A stretch of 64,000 nucleotides of DNA from Fennellomyces sp. T-0311 (taxonomy: Eukaryota; Mucoromycota; Mucoromycetes; Mucorales; Lichtheimiaceae): contig JALLLT010000003.1 of NCBI GenBank assembly GCA_025266875.1, positions 744,001-808,000 of the forward strand, written 5' to 3'. Positions 24,410 to 36,798 of the stretch are shown piece by piece. Position 1 is the first letter of the stretch. Every line of letters begins with the position of its first letter. Under the pieces are notes generated by a model. It did no database searches and was not told the origin of the DNA. It saw only the letters and a program-made list of their open reading frames with translations. The position numbers were made by a program, and so were the translations under genes.

Positions 24410-25723
24410 TTAAATATAGCGTCGAGCAACTAATGCAAAAACAAGCATAACCAATGCACCTATCAGTACATCAAGCCAAAGTGGCGGTCGATTAGGTTGA
24501 TTCTGGACTGTTATTTGTGATGATATTGACGAGTTGCCGTTGCTATTATTATTGGTGGTGGATTGGTTGGCATTTGGTGATAGTGTCGTTTTCTTCGTAG
24601 ATCGTGAAGAGAAAGAGGATGAGGAAGGTAGCGATGGGGATTGTTTATGGGCCGACTCCACATTTTTCGAGCTCTTCTCTGCTGGTGTATTTGTGGTACT
24701 CTTTTCACTTTCGTCTTTTTCGTCTGTGTCCTTTTCACTCATGTCATTTTCACTGCCGCCCTTTTCGTTTGTCTCCTTTTTGTCCAATTCGGCTTCTTTG
24801 GCATCGGGGTTGGCCGATCGATATGTCAGCGAAAACGTAGGTATATCTTCGTCACGTGGTCGTTGATTTCGTGGTGCATTGTCGCTAAGCAACGTGTCAT
24901 TACTCTGTTGACACACTGAGCAAGTCCAGGTATTTGACCTAATTTTTGTTGACATTTATAAGTGAATGTACATTACTTTCTGTGTCCTAAGCATAATATC
25001 TCACTTTTTAGCGAATAACTGCCGTTCTTCTTTAGTGTAATCCAATCCACCAATGGCTCCTCGAGCTTCTGTCGGGAAGAACCCCATGACCGCTAAGATA
25101 ACCGTTCTGACTAATAAAACCTTTTGCGTCAGATAAAGAAAGTGAAATATGGGCAAATGTATCGAATTCATACTTCCCCAAGCCGGCTGCCAGTATTCAG
25201 GATGATAGCCAGTAATGCTTAGACATACTTTTGTGTTCAATTCGAAGCGTCCGTTAGGCTTCGTCAGATAGTTAGTATCCTCATGATAAGAACGAGAGAG
25301 GCTCCTTACAGTCAGAAAAATAAGCTCTGGAGGCTTGAATGGATATTCGGCTGGAAGTAAAATGCGACCATGATATCTGACAAGTAGATGAGTGACACGT
25401 ATCTTTCTCCAATTTCGTAACACACCTCCCGTCTTCAAACTCGGTGTCGCCAGGGCCGCGTACAGTGAAATGCCACTCGAATAGATTGTCCTTTATATAA
25501 AGAATTAAGCATTAGCATTGCTGTTGAGGAGCTTGGAAGAAAATGAACCTCCAGAGGGTGTGCTTCATATTCGTAGCAAGATTCTGTTGCCAGTTCTCTA
25601 GCTTCTTGCATAATCCGCTTTACAGCTAAAGCAAAAGTTTCTTGTCAATCATGAACGAATGAGCAAACTAATGCTTATCCTGCTTTGCTTGCCTGGATTT
25701 TTCAGATTATATTTGCCTGCCAT
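24410..25723 (-). CDS. ER membrane ubiquitin-conjugating enzyme E2, UBE2J1/Ubc6 type
   Basis: Seven exons (minus): 25723-25693, 25625-25549, 25490-25426, 25376-25310, 25258-25174, 25110-25005, 24938-24410 (319 aa). It transfers ubiquitin to proteins during ER-associated degradation. Residues 1-11 (MAGKYNLKNPA) match the UBE2J1 start; then EDNLFEWHFTVRGP, RYHGRILLPAEYPFKPPEL, TPNGRFELNTKVCLSITGYH with catalytic Cys92, WQPAWGIRT, GFFPTEARGAIG and DYTKEERQLFAKKS. A long Ser/Lys/Glu-rich tail (about 170-290) leads to a C-terminal membrane anchor (WLDVLIGALVMLVFALVARR), making it tail-anchored in the ER. Intron 1 has a GC-AG donor (CCAG then gcaagc). An upstream in-frame ATG at 25861 would add 46 residues; I prefer 25723 because the family starts there. 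Confidence 0.93.
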
Positions 25724-27804
25724 TGCTAAACGAATGAGCTTGTCACCAATATAGTGGAAAGGAACTGTGTATTTTTCAAGTGCCTGCGCCGTGTGATCGG
25801 CGGTAACCCAGCAACCGAATATGCAAAGCTTCGCCTTCAAAGCCCTGTGGGTCGGAGCCATTTTCTTCCGTTACCCCATGGTCCATGAGCATATATGCCT
25901 CTATACTATACTTGAATTATACTCCAACTGCCCAACATGTCTTTACTGCAGAATTCAGATAGGCAGATATATATCTTCATACCTGCACCTTTGATATAAA
26001 AAGCATGCAAAGCAAAAACATAGACTATGGCGCCCAATTGAGGTGTACATCTTTCGCAGGTAATGGTGTCACATAAATTGCCTAGCAGGTATGCATGAAT
26101 AGAGAATCCCAATTAGTGTTTACGAAAAGCTCAGTCATCCGTTGATACTGCTTTAAACGTGGCCTATGTATCAGTACAAAATACTTTGGCTTCACGCGTC
26201 AACCTGTATACAAGTATCTTGGAGTTTCAGGACCACCTTGAGCAGCTCAAAAGGTGTTCGTTGTCTGGGGGGATTTTATATCTCCGTGGGAATATATACT
26301 CGAAATAACATTTTATTACTTTATCATATTATGTCAAATTTTCCACATTTTCCTAACCATTCACAGCACTGCTCACTTCGACATAAAAGACAAATTCCCC
26401 CCCCAACTCATGATCCAAAGGGCTTATTTGATTATTGGACGCGCCGCAATGGGCTTTGCAACTTTAGTGTATGTGTAACACTGTGGGGTAACTTATCTCT
26501 TCTGTCTGTTATTGTAAAGGCCAAATCCACAATACAATACATATAGTCTAATTGATAACACCCAAAGTATAGTGTATACGTATCAGAAAATTGACAAGGA
26601 ATTCATCGTGAAACAAAACACTACACAAAAAAAGCTGCTAGATGATGGCTTTGTAGGATGCCAATATAGTTTCCTTACCCTGACTTTAACATGAAGAATT
26701 TTATACATATCAATCATCGCTGTTATTTATATACAAAGTCATTATTTATTTACTTGAATACGTGTGCAGTTTAAGTGCATAAGCGACTTAATATATACTA
26801 TTTGAACGGTGCATTGCTGCTAAGAATGATAACTGCATATATGTAGCGTGGCACAACCACGATACTTCATCTTGTAGTTTATTCCAATATGCATATAATT
26901 CTAAGGATTATAGCTACTGAGTAGTAAAACTCCTAATTCCTCATAGTATTCTTCGAGATAACATTCCGTCAATTTGTTTTTACTTCACGCGCTGTAGTAA
27001 TAAGATAACAGCTGCATTGACAGTTTGATTATTAGGAGCTTAAATTCTGGCTAAACTTCTTTTTAGGAATGAGGTTTGTAGGCTTAATCTACGTGCCAGA
27101 GGGTCCCAGTTTATGGGGTTATCTATCGGCTTCAATTGCCGCTGGGTCCTTTCAGCTGATTATTTGTTACAAGAATTCGGGTATCTTCCGCATTGAACGA
27201 TGCTCCCGGGTACCTTCAGTACTGTGAAGGGTATCGCCAGGGAAACTCACATGACACGCCGTGTTTTTGAGTTGTTCCATCAATGGAGATTTTGCGTAAG
27301 TCGTACATTTAAGCTTCTTGCTACAGTTGAACGTCAAGCCAGATATAGGATGTGTAGCTAACTGTATTCTTTTTAATCATTCAATAAGTTATTTATCGGA
27401 AAAAACCTTTATGTACAAATAGTAATCATAAACTAGGTATAGATAACGAATGTCGGCACTCGACGGAGTCTTTCCCGATTCTGTTTAACGGCGACATTGC
27501 TGATGCATCATGAGGTCACAGTTAAAGCGATCGGCAGGATCATTGAAACACTACAAATGCCAAGTCGACATGTTTGCAAGTGGTCTTGGTAGATACCTGT
27601 GCATCGTGCAGAAATAATAAAAACGATTTCGGGCATTTGACACCAACATCGTCATGTGAAACAGTCGCATAGGAACTCAGCATGCATGTTTTTTTAAGTG
27701 ACAGAAGCAGAAGCATGGTACTCCGGTGAATCCGTGCGCCCAATAAGCCAATAGGCTTCTCCGCCGTATTATTCGACTCTTTCTCTCTTTCTTCACTTAC
27801 ACTG
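25724..27804. other. Intergenic, no gene seen
   Basis: About 2.1 kb, AT-rich. Two short stretches read like membrane-protein remnants (26400-26475 and 27066-27180, the second with PEGPSLWGYLSASIAAGSF), but they have no continuous frame or splice chain, so no call is made. Confidence 0.45.
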
Positions 27805-28586
27805 ATGACGGTACGATTAGAACAACGACCAATCAAAAAGAAGCCATTCAAGCCACGTCTAGATCGCTTTGCGCATATTCAGCCAAAAGGCAGTTGGGAG
27901 ATTCCCCGCAAAGCTTTCCACTTGTCCATCGGTATTTTTTTTTAAAAAAGAAAGTTATTAAAAAGGGGACGATCTAATATCAACTGTTAGGATTCCTTGT
28001 CCTATACTTTTACAAACATGGCTACGACTCGTCCGATATATACCCGGCCCTGGTGGCATTTTTGAGCGTTGTGCTGGTAACAGAAGCTCTTCGTTTCTCG
28101 TCACACAGCTTCAATGTGCTATATTGCAAAGTAATGGGGCCGTTAATGCGGAAAAGTGAGGTGGCAACTCGTATCAATGGCGTCGCGTACTACTTGGCAG
28201 GATGCATCTTTGCGCTGTACGTGTTTCCCAAAGACATTGGGGCGATCTCGATAGTCTATCTGTCGTGGGCGGATCCGTTGGCAAGTATTGGAGGGCGTCT
28301 GTGGGGCAAGTACACGTTTCGGTACGGCAACAAGTCATTAGCAGGCACCCTGTCTGCGATCACGGTCGGCACACTCGTGACATATTACTTCTTTTCAGAG
28401 TTCCTGACCGAGTCGTATGACCCCGTCTCGAGTGGGATCCCACTGTATGCACTGGCATTGTACGGCGGTCTGGTGGCTGGCTTATCTGAAGCATTGGGCG
28501 ACTCCGCCGGACTGGATGACAACTTAATAATCCCTGTGCTCAGCTCCATCTTGCTGTGGACTCCCCTAGTTCTTCTGGAATTGTAG
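27805..28586 (+). CDS. CTP-dependent diacylglycerol kinase (Dgk1-like)
   Basis: Two exons, 27805-27931 and 27991-28586 (240 aa). The yeast homologue phosphorylates diacylglycerol to phosphatidate with CTP at the nuclear/ER membrane, counteracting the Pah1 phosphatase. Visible: a basic N-terminus (KKKPFKPRLDRFAH), WEIPRKAFHLSIGFLVLYFY across the splice, then several membrane segments; ARRL-like VTEALRFSS; GVAYYLAGCIFALYVFPKDI; SWADPLASIGGRLWGKYTF with the glycine/acidic pattern of CTP-transferase-type kinases; NKSLAGTLSA; and ALGDSAGLDDNLIIP close to the C-terminus. Length and helix pattern match the family. It is convergent with the CCCH gene at 28894. Confidence 0.9.
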
Positions 28587-28893
28587 ACGCTGTAACATAA
28601 CGTGCTGGTTCATTCGTTTGTTGATATATAACGGTTTATTTTAATTTTCCAAGATTACAAATGGTTTTTTTTTGTGCTGCTGTGGAAGCTAATAATAGAA
28701 AAACGAGCAAACGTACAAAAAAGAGAGCTAGACGGTGAATAGGTTTTTAAGGGGTCGTCGGTGTGATTATGAAAGGGGTAAAGAAAAAGAAGAATTCAAA
28801 ATAACTTTTTGCGCACCCGCACGCTTTTTTCATACAGGTCTTTTAGGCGGGTGCGCACTACTTTTAAAACTTTTGGGGTGGCGGAAACCTCCC
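28587..28893. other. Intergenic between convergent genes
   Basis: Holds the 3' ends of the Dgk1-like gene and the minus-strand CCCH gene. An inverted repeat of GCGCACCCGC (28811-28820) and GCGGGTGCGC (28847-28856) could fold into a stem between them. Confidence 0.45.
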
Positions 28894-30459
28894 TCAGGAC
28901 GACTTTGGCACGCTGATTAAAGATGGGAATTCAAACGGAGTTAAGCGACGATGGTGATCGTCTGCTGCCAATGTCTTCTGTTGTCGTGATTCTGCACTGA
29001 CCACAGGCTCCGCATCCTCCATGTAGAACGGCCCTTCGTCATCGGCACTGAAGGGCGTGAAAATGTCGCTGTCAGAAGGCTTGCGGTATTCGTCTTGCTG
29101 ATGGATAAGACTGGCTGAAGATAATGGTTTCGCCGATCTACTTCCGCCCGGAATGTTGATAGCATTGGTAATCCCGGCGCCCTGCAAATCGTCATAGCCG
29201 TCGTCATTCTTCAGCGCATGCTGCCAGTCGTACGAAACGTCGAGTGACTTGGCCGCCGCCAGCTTGGGTCGCATCGATTCAGATGGCGAGCGTTCCAAGC
29301 CGGCGCCCGCATAACTTCGGATGGTCTGCTGCTGCTCTCGCGCTTTGCGTAACTGAAGTTCTGTGGGGGTCAGTAGCTCATTCAGCGACGACGGCAACAT
29401 GGCGTCATTCAAATCTTCGTGGTCGTCGTCAAAGTAATCGCCATAGCTACGTTGTGGCACGTCTAGGAAACGAGAAGATTCGGGAATACTGTGCAAATGA
29501 CGTGACAAGGACGAGGAGGGCGGAGGCATGGTGACGGCCGACGACGGCGTTGGATGAAGAAACAGCGAACGTTGACCGAAGGGTGATGAACTAAGATCCG
29601 CGTCGCGTGGTGCTGAAGACGAGGATGTACGTATAGATCCGTTGAAAAGCGGGTCTATGCTCGAGTAAGCACTGGAAGAGAGTTTCCGGCGCTGGTCATG
29701 TGGATCCTGCTGACGATGGATGGCGGCGGTAAGATGGCTATAAGAACGGGCGTCGGCGCTGGTGGAGAGGTGTTGATCAAAGAAACTCCCACGTGCGGGT
29801 GAATACATATGCGGGCCAAAGTCAAGCGGGCTCCCAAGCGGTGGCGAACGAAGGCTTTGAAAGGACAAGGCATCATTGGTGGTCAGTGCAGCAGCTGCGG
29901 CCATGGCTGAGGCCATCGAGGCGGATGGCGACGAGCTGGCGTTTCGATTGTCCCGATGAGACAACAGCTTGCGGCCGTCGTGAGTGTATGGCGACATGGT
30001 GTGCAAGAGGGCGCACTTGGACCCGAATTTGCAGTTCCCCTTCAGAAAGTACTTGCACACAGCTGACTCACACGTCGGATCAGGGTTGTGTGAGAATATA
30101 CAGTTGGCCCCAGCAGTGCATGTGCCTTGCTTGAAAAACTTGCATGGGACATGCGATAGGTTGGACGCTAAAACACAGTTGGGATTACTCATCAGCGCCT
30201 GTTTGTTTACCATGTTAGAGGGTTCCTTACGCTTGCTGCTGTGGTGATTGGACTGATTCGTATGTTTGGACGCAGGAGGAGACGTCGTGTACGATGGATC
30301 ATTGGCTGTGCCAGGCAGAGGTGGCACCGGGCCTTGCTGGCTGCGGGATCTTTTCAGCTGGAAGGGCGGCAACCGGGATGGCGAACTCTTTGACAGCTGA
30401 TTCACGCTTAGTCTGTCGAAGCTCTCCACCAGGTTAGGTGCTAACGAATGGTCAGTCAT
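28894..30459 (-). CDS. CCCH zinc-finger protein, two fingers, Lee1-like
   Basis: Single exon of 521 aa from MTDHSLAPN; an in-frame ATG at 30531 would add 24 hydrophobic residues but lies in what looks like the 5' leader. Two adjacent CCCH fingers: C106-x7-C114-x5-C120-x3-H124 (KFFKQGTCTAGANCIFSH) and C135-x7-C143-x5-C149-x3-H153 (KYFLKGNCKFGSKCALLH), the pair typical of fungal Lee1-type proteins and presumably RNA-binding. The rest is low-complexity Ser/Pro/Ala/Gln-rich with a short acidic patch (YFDDDHEDLND). No membrane segments. It is GC-richer than the flanking intergenic DNA. The target RNAs are unknown. Confidence 0.85.
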   Translation of the reverse strand: MTDHSLAPNLVESFDRLSVNQLSKSSPSRLPPFQLKRSRSQQGPVPPLPGTANDPSYTTSPPASKHTNQSNHHSSKRKEPSNMVNKQALMSNPNCVLASNLSHVPCKFFKQGTCTAGANCIFSHNPDPTCESAVCKYFLKGNCKFGSKCALLHTMSPYTHDGRKLLSHRDNRNASSSPSASMASAMAAAAALTTNDALSFQSLRSPPLGSPLDFGPHMYSPARGSFFDQHLSTSADARSYSHLTAAIHRQQDPHDQRRKLSSSAYSSIDPLFNGSIRTSSSSAPRDADLSSSPFGQRSLFLHPTPSSAVTMPPPSSSLSRHLHSIPESSRFLDVPQRSYGDYFDDDHEDLNDAMLPSSLNELLTPTELQLRKAREQQQTIRSYAGAGLERSPSESMRPKLAAAKSLDVSYDWQHALKNDDGYDDLQGAGITNAINIPGGSRSAKPLSSASLIHQQDEYRKPSDSDIFTPFSADDEGPFYMEDAEPVVSAESRQQKTLAADDHHRRLTPFEFPSLISVPKSS

Positions 30460-31026
30460 GATGTGTAGACAAAGAGATAGATTGCGGGTGAGATTATAGG
30501 GGAACGTAGATAGTAGTAGAGAAAGAAACACAAAAGGGGTTCAGAAGTTCGCAGGAAGTAGTGGAGCAGCTACCCTTTTGAAGGCATGCAATCGGGGCGG
30601 AAGAAGTGTGAGATGAACCCAAGAGGCTTTAAAGTGAGAAAAAAAAAGGGGAGTGAGAGGCCAAAGTGGACTGTCGCGCGCATTCACAAAAGGAGAAGGT
30701 GGGGCCGTCTGCTTATGGGCAAATGGTAACACAAAGCACCGGATGCACGCTCCTCGTTCCATCTCTGAGATCTCACTAATAACTATTTCAACTATTTCAG
30801 AGCAGACGCTGGCCCTGCCTTACCACCTTTACTCTTAACAGCCGCAGCCCCATTTTTCTGCAGAAACAAACCAAACGCTCGCCAGAAAACAGCCCCTGAA
30901 ACATCCCGCTCCCCCCACATTCACACGCACATACATAAGCTGTCTTTTATTGAGCGCTGATCATCTATTTTGTCTTTTATGTTCATCGGATCTATATTAC
31001 AAATTAAAGTCTAATCAAACGCATCG
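30460..31026. other. Intergenic / leader region
   Basis: Promoter and 5' leader of the CCCH gene and 3' end of the processing peptidase gene. On the minus strand it is rich in CT tracts; no gene is seen. Confidence 0.5.
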
Positions 31027-32578
31027 TTAGCAACGTCGTCCGTGGTCCCCAGACACCCCCACTTGCCTGTTGTCAGCCACGTTTGCCCGCAGCTTGTTGT
31101 ACTCGCCCATGTTGCCGACCGGACCGATAGCCACCACGGCAGCCTCGCGGTCCCACAGGTATTCGCGGGCCACCCGGCGAACATCATCGACGGTCACCTT
31201 GGCAACAGTCTCCTCGACCTCCTTGGGCGACATGCGAGTGCCCGAGGTCAGCAGCTGACGACCGATGTCTTCGGCAATAGCGGTGGAGCCATCCAAACCA
31301 AGCAGCAGGCCCGCCTTGAGTTGCTGCTTTGCACGTTCAACCTCTGCCGCAGTGACGGTCGAAGCCAGACGGATCCATTCGTTGTGTGTGCACTGGATCA
31401 GATCGTCGATTCTGTCCTTGTTCTCTGTGACCAGATAGATACCCCACAGACCGGTATCCTTGTACGACGTGTTGAATGACATGAATGAATTGGCCAGCTG
31501 ATGGTTGTGTACGACCGACGAGAGGCGCGAGGCAAGATGACCTGTGGCACCCAAGGAACGATCCCACGAACCGATAATCGATTGCATCACGAGAAGAGGA
31601 ATATAATCTGGCGACGTCCAACTCGCGCCTTCAACCGCAATCGCAATATGTGCCTGTGCGGAATTGTCGTCGCGGAGACGAAGCTCAGCACCCGTGAAAA
31701 CCGGCTTCTTGGTAGCGCTCTTGCTGGTCTGTGCACTTGCAACCGTAGGCAGCTTTCCAAAATGGCTCTCAGCCAATCTTACCAAGGCATCGTGATCAAC
31801 GCCACCGGTGCCCACCAGAATCATTCGTTCTCCGGTGTAATTCGTCTTGATGTACGACGATAAATCGTCGCGCGTCAAGGTCTGGATGTTCTCTTTAGGC
31901 CCCAAAATCGTCAATCCGAGAGGTTCGTTCTGGAAAGCAGTGGCATGGAGATGATCGAACACTACTTCTTCCATCATCTTTTCAACTTCTTCTTGTTCGC
32001 GAAGAATCACATCACGCTCTCGTTCGATGGCGGCTGGCTCCAAGCGCGAGTTTTGAAGAATGTCGGAAAGGATTTCTACTGCTTGTGGCACATCATGCTT
32101 GAACGCTTTGGCGTAGTAGACTGTTTGCTCGCGGGAAGTGTACGCATTCAAATGTCCTCCCATGTTTTCTATTTGTAGCTCGAGATCGCGCTGCGTACGA
32201 CTGCTAGTGCCCTATATATTCATGGTGAATCGCCTTTGTTGCATTCGGACCTGGCTTGAGTTGTACCTTGAAGGCCATGTGCTCCAGGAAATGGGCAGAG
32301 CCATTGTTCTTTACATGTTCAGCACGGGAACCGGCATCGATCCATACTCCAACCGTGGCTGTTTGCGAGGCTGGGTTTTCTTCGGTGGCGACGGTGAATC
32401 CATTAGGAAGAATCGTGCTGCGGAAAGTAGGAAGAAGGTTGGTTGCGGTGGCCAGACCACGATTGTACTAATGCTCATTTATTAATTGCCACCCGGTACA
32501 CTTTTTGTAGCGTAATCAACATACGAGTGGTTTGGAAAAGGCTGCTTTGGCAGTCCTAACAAGCAATCGGGAGGTCAT
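31027..32578 (-). CDS. Mitochondrial processing peptidase, beta subunit
   Basis: Three exons (minus): 32578-32525, 32467-32267, 32211-31027 (479 aa). This M16 metalloprotease cleaves presequences from imported mitochondrial precursors, as a heterodimer with the alpha subunit in the matrix. The N-terminus ([18 protein letters not shown]) is an amphipathic presequence. Seen in order: [26 protein letters not shown], the zinc site HFLEH (His77 to His81), [15 protein letters not shown] across intron 2, [29 protein letters not shown], and EREEV-like [19 protein letters not shown] that supplies the third zinc ligand. The complete HxxEH marks it as the catalytic beta subunit rather than alpha or a core-1 protein. 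Confidence 0.95.
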
Positions 32579-32970
32579 ATTATTTTAGGTTAAAAGAAAA
32601 AATGAGCTGCAGGCTCTAGCACCTGTCCTTTTGTTCATTGTCCGCTCCATATATACACATCATCGGTCAATTACGGTAACTCTCGAACTATAGGTGATGT
32701 CCATAGTGATACACTATCAATCAATCACCATGGAAGCACGCTGGACGGATACAGCTTGAGTATAACGATATGCGTTTAATATAGACAGCAGCAAGTCCAA
32801 TTCTTTTCAAAATAATACAGTACGTCAACAAACGGATGGAGGGTAAATGAACTTCTCATAGCCTCTTTTGGCCGTTTGACAAGTTGATGGTCTATCGGCT
32901 GAACTGTCCCTGAATAAACCCTATGCACTTTTGATCCACGCGCGTTATCTTTTAATTGCAAACATCGTCG

Positions 32971-33657
32971 CTATGGTTCTTCGTTTCGGGGCAACTCGTA
33001 TTGATCCTTGTTTTCATACAACTCGGGATAATGCTTTGCGAACTCATCCGAAAGAATGCTTTTGAAGTCCTACAAAGCAAGCAATTGTTATGGACTACCC
33101 GCCTCCGTTAAAGCGAAAAAAAAAAGTCGTCGCTCTTACATCCACAGCCTTGATCTTTCCATAAGTAAATTGATTCTCACTTGCTGCTCGCTCAACAAAG
33201 CCTTGAGTGAAGATATCCGGGTTTCGTCCATGTTCCACGAAACTATCAACTTGCAATAAGCTTTCTTTTGCCGCTGGGAATAGGGTAGGTCGCCTTTACT
33301 TTATGACTTCTTCGGGTATATACGTATCAATGCTGTCTTTAAGTTCGTCGATTTTTTGATAGTGTTCCAGAATGGTATTACTGATTAACAAAACATCAGT
33401 ATCAAAAAAAAGCTAACATTTTTTTATGCAAGAAGAACCAACATTTTGTTCCATACAAGTTGATTGCCATCTGGTTGAAAATCGTACACCATGACACTCA
33501 ATTCGAACAAGATTTGCAGCAGATCATTCAGTTGCTCTTCGAGTGCTCGTCGAGCAGCTTTCGAAGCATTGCTGTTCGCTTGTGATGATTCTCCTTGATT
33601 GGTTGGTGTGGGTGCAGAAGACGAGCCGGATGAGGAACGAGAATCTGTCTGCTGCAT
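32971..33657 (-). CDS. Mediator complex subunit 10 (Med10/Nut2)
   Basis: Four exons (minus): 33657-33443, 33380-33300, 33242-33140, 33069-32971 (165 aa). A subunit of the Mediator middle module, which bridges activators and RNA polymerase II in the nucleus. After a Ser/Gln/Asn-rich N-terminus comes LEEQLNDLLQILFELSVMVY, then ILEHYQKIDELKDSI, VPLE-like YIPEEVINFVEHGRNPDIFT, QGFVERAASENQ, YGKIKAVDDFKSIL and HYPEL. This order is the Med10 family pattern. The introns split conserved blocks in phase (phases 2, 2, 0), supporting the model. Confidence 0.92.
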
Positions 33658-36600
33658 CTTGGGTTTGTTTTGCTGAAAGAACCAAAGAGACGCCTTCGGT
33701 CAAAATTTCCGTTTTTTCACCAGAAGCAGAAATTGGATGTCATAATGAGCCGCTCGATGTATTCCTTTACTATAATGCGTTGCTATCCGCATCTTCTTTT
33801 GGCGGATACTGACTTACTGCGGATACCGATAGCACTTATCCAGTAAAAAAAAACCAGAGCAGTGCGTGGTAAAATACGAAACTTTCACCTGTAAGAATGG
33901 TCAACGCCGTGTACACTCTGCATCTGTCATCTATGAGGTTACTGCTACACACACTTCACTTTAGTCTTTGAAACCACATGGACCAGATACAGATGTAAAG
34001 TCGTTCATCCAGGAGGTTTGGTAGTTCCTCAAACCAAATGTAGATGGATTAATGCATCATCCGACCTAAGAAGAAAGGAGTCACATCGATCTGTTCTCCT
34101 TCCAAGCATACTTTTTCTTGTTATTCACAGTTTAGAAACCGAGTGGGCTCATCTAGTATAACTTTCACACTAGTTATAGTCGAAGGCAAGTTACGGCGAA
34201 CGTAAAAAAGTTCCAGTACTACGTTAGCGTTATACCATTGCCTTTGTCCGAGATTGTAAATATACATGTTTCCGAGAAGTTCCTTGCGCCCCTGCATAAT
34301 GTAACAGGTGCTTTACGCCTCTAATGATGTTATAAAGTTACTTTACATGCCCAATTGTAACTTGCACATAATCAGCCAATGGTGGGTCCCTGCAGAAAAT
34401 TATAAAATGAGGCTTGAAATAGGAGATGTACCGAAAGCAACACTTTTGTGATCTGTACGGGCCACATAATCGAATATTGACATGCAGAAACAGATTTTGC
34501 AGACTGCTGACAGATTCCAAAGCTAACAAGCGCTTCTCTTGGTAAGGCTGTGTATGTGCTTAGTTGTTTAATATTACTATCACTCCAAGATGGGCATCTG
34601 ATTTCCAAATATATACATTAAAACGAGGCATCAAAATGGTAGTACCGTAAAATATATACGCGGGAGGTGTTGCTCTGCTGACGACAGTTGTACTTTTCAG
34701 TTTTTTTATCAAGCATCTTTCCTTCGCCGTTGCTGTCCCGGTGGTACGGCAACGTACGAACCTAAAAAGTGTTGTGCCTTGCCACGGTACAGGCAGCAGC
34801 ATCGTTGGCGATTGTGGTTGGTGTGGCCTTCGGGTAGAAGCATCAGCCACTCTTACTTGATAGGTGACTTTAAAGACGCTATGGAGAGTATGACACTTAT
34901 TGATGAACATTTTTCCGCTGTATTCAACGCTACTATCCTATATCTGATCATACGCTCCATTTGCTTATGGTAAGTTGGTATGAAGTATACATTTTGTTTT
35001 CTGTTATTGAAATCAGATATTTCTAGCGCTTACATGGATGCGATTGATTGGATATGTAGTAGTGTTGATTCGGCGGAGATTTGTTCACAAATAAAGATAC
35101 AAGTAAAGTAAATAAACCTTGGGCGCTTTTGGTTCAAAGTGAAGATGATGTTGTGACACGCTACGTACAAAACATATGCCCAGCATAAACTAGGATATGC
35201 ATGAAAATTTCGCAGAATTTCGACACCTATAGTGAGGGGGCACTGGAACAAGCTTTTAATCAGTACTTGCAGGACATCAAAGGCATCGTGTAGCATGCTC
35301 GATGGGAGTAACTGGAATAACATTATAGTTTTGTATAATCCGAAGAGCCATACGCTACCTAAGTCACATATCACAGGTACCGCTACTTTATCATTGTAAC
35401 TACTCAGCCATATGTTTGCCATAGCGCGCATTTTACATTACTGTTTAGTGAGAAGGCAAGTACAGAGCAACGTGGATGGGAGGATCCATTGTCACATCTG
35501 CCCGCAATTTTATACAAGTCCATCAGCAAAATTGTTTTTGTTCACCTGAGCTGTGGGTCCTCGGCTACGTATGAAACTCGGGTCCAAAGTTGTCGGTGAT
35601 GTATATTTGCTTTATATAGTAACATACGACTGTCTACGGCACTTGGCATTCGCTTCTGCTAGAGTAAACTTACTGGAGTTTCGAAGGGAGACGTATGTCT
35701 TCGGGCAACACTCCAAGTCTAAAGCATAAAAGAAATATTGGGTCCTTAATGATCTCTCTTTATGTACTTTAATATTTAGCAGAAAATGTGCTATACTCTA
35801 TGTTATTGAAATCATCAGCTATTGCTATTACCTGTTGTTGAGTACGTACACGCGAAACAAACATTTGTTCTAAATATAAAAGACGCGTAGCATGCTCAAA
35901 TTACTATACTATTACCTGGATTGTATGTGAGGTCATCTGACGGTTTCGTTGGCGATCAGTACCTTCATCTCGGATCCATGACAACAAAGATGCCAAGGAA
36001 TTTCTAGACACACGCACTCAGCAACAATACTTTTCCTATACCTAGGCATCCGTTTCTACAGGCTGACAGCTTCAATATCTAATGCTAAGCGATAAATACG
36101 ACTTATGAATGTAAAGCACCTAAAAAGTCTTAGATGCTTTATATCTGACTCTCTCGAAGCCGTATTCCCGCCATGGATTATACACAAATTTATGGCAATG
36201 GATTTTATTTACGGTAACTCTGAGCTATAATTAAACATCTTTATTATTTGGACCAAAACTTTCGGATCATCAGGAGCGTACCCAAGCCAGTAAAGTGAAC
36301 TTCCATTTAAGGCTATGCTAAGCAAAAAAGAAAATATAAATTCTAACCAATTTAGGCCGGAAGCAACCGAAAACCTTTCACACGATTGACATCTTGCCCG
36401 AAGAATCTGTGGATGTTTCATTGCTATATGGCTAATATTATTGCTCAGCAGAGTATATCATCTTTAAAGCAGTATGGCTAATGATAGCCATTTGCCAAGT
36501 GTAATGACATCCAAAAGAATTTCTTGATCGTAGGGCCATGCATGTCTTGACCAGGTGAGTTCTTGATATTATACTTTTGGCAACCCGCTACGAATATCAC

Positions 36601-36798
36601 CTTGCACCTGTGGCGACGCTTTGGTTCTGGCGACCGTGTTCTTGGTCAAAGCTGTGGCTGGGATTGTCTCACATACGCACCGACTTGCTCAGCAGCTGAT
36701 GTCACGACAGTTGCCTGTTAAAGCAAAAGTAAATACATACGGAAAGGTATATATAAAGCACCGCATTTTTTTCTGTTCTGAATACACGTCAAATCAAT
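33658..36798. other. Intergenic, no gene seen
   Basis: 3.1 kb of AT-rich DNA. ORFs of 60-130 codons (for example 34560-34910 and 35030-35431 on the minus strand) show no family features or splice partners. Confidence 0.5.

Noticed and set aside
24511..24919. Plus-strand ORFs over the end of the UBE2J1-type gene
   Set aside because: They are mirror frames of the low-complexity Ser/Lys/Glu tail.
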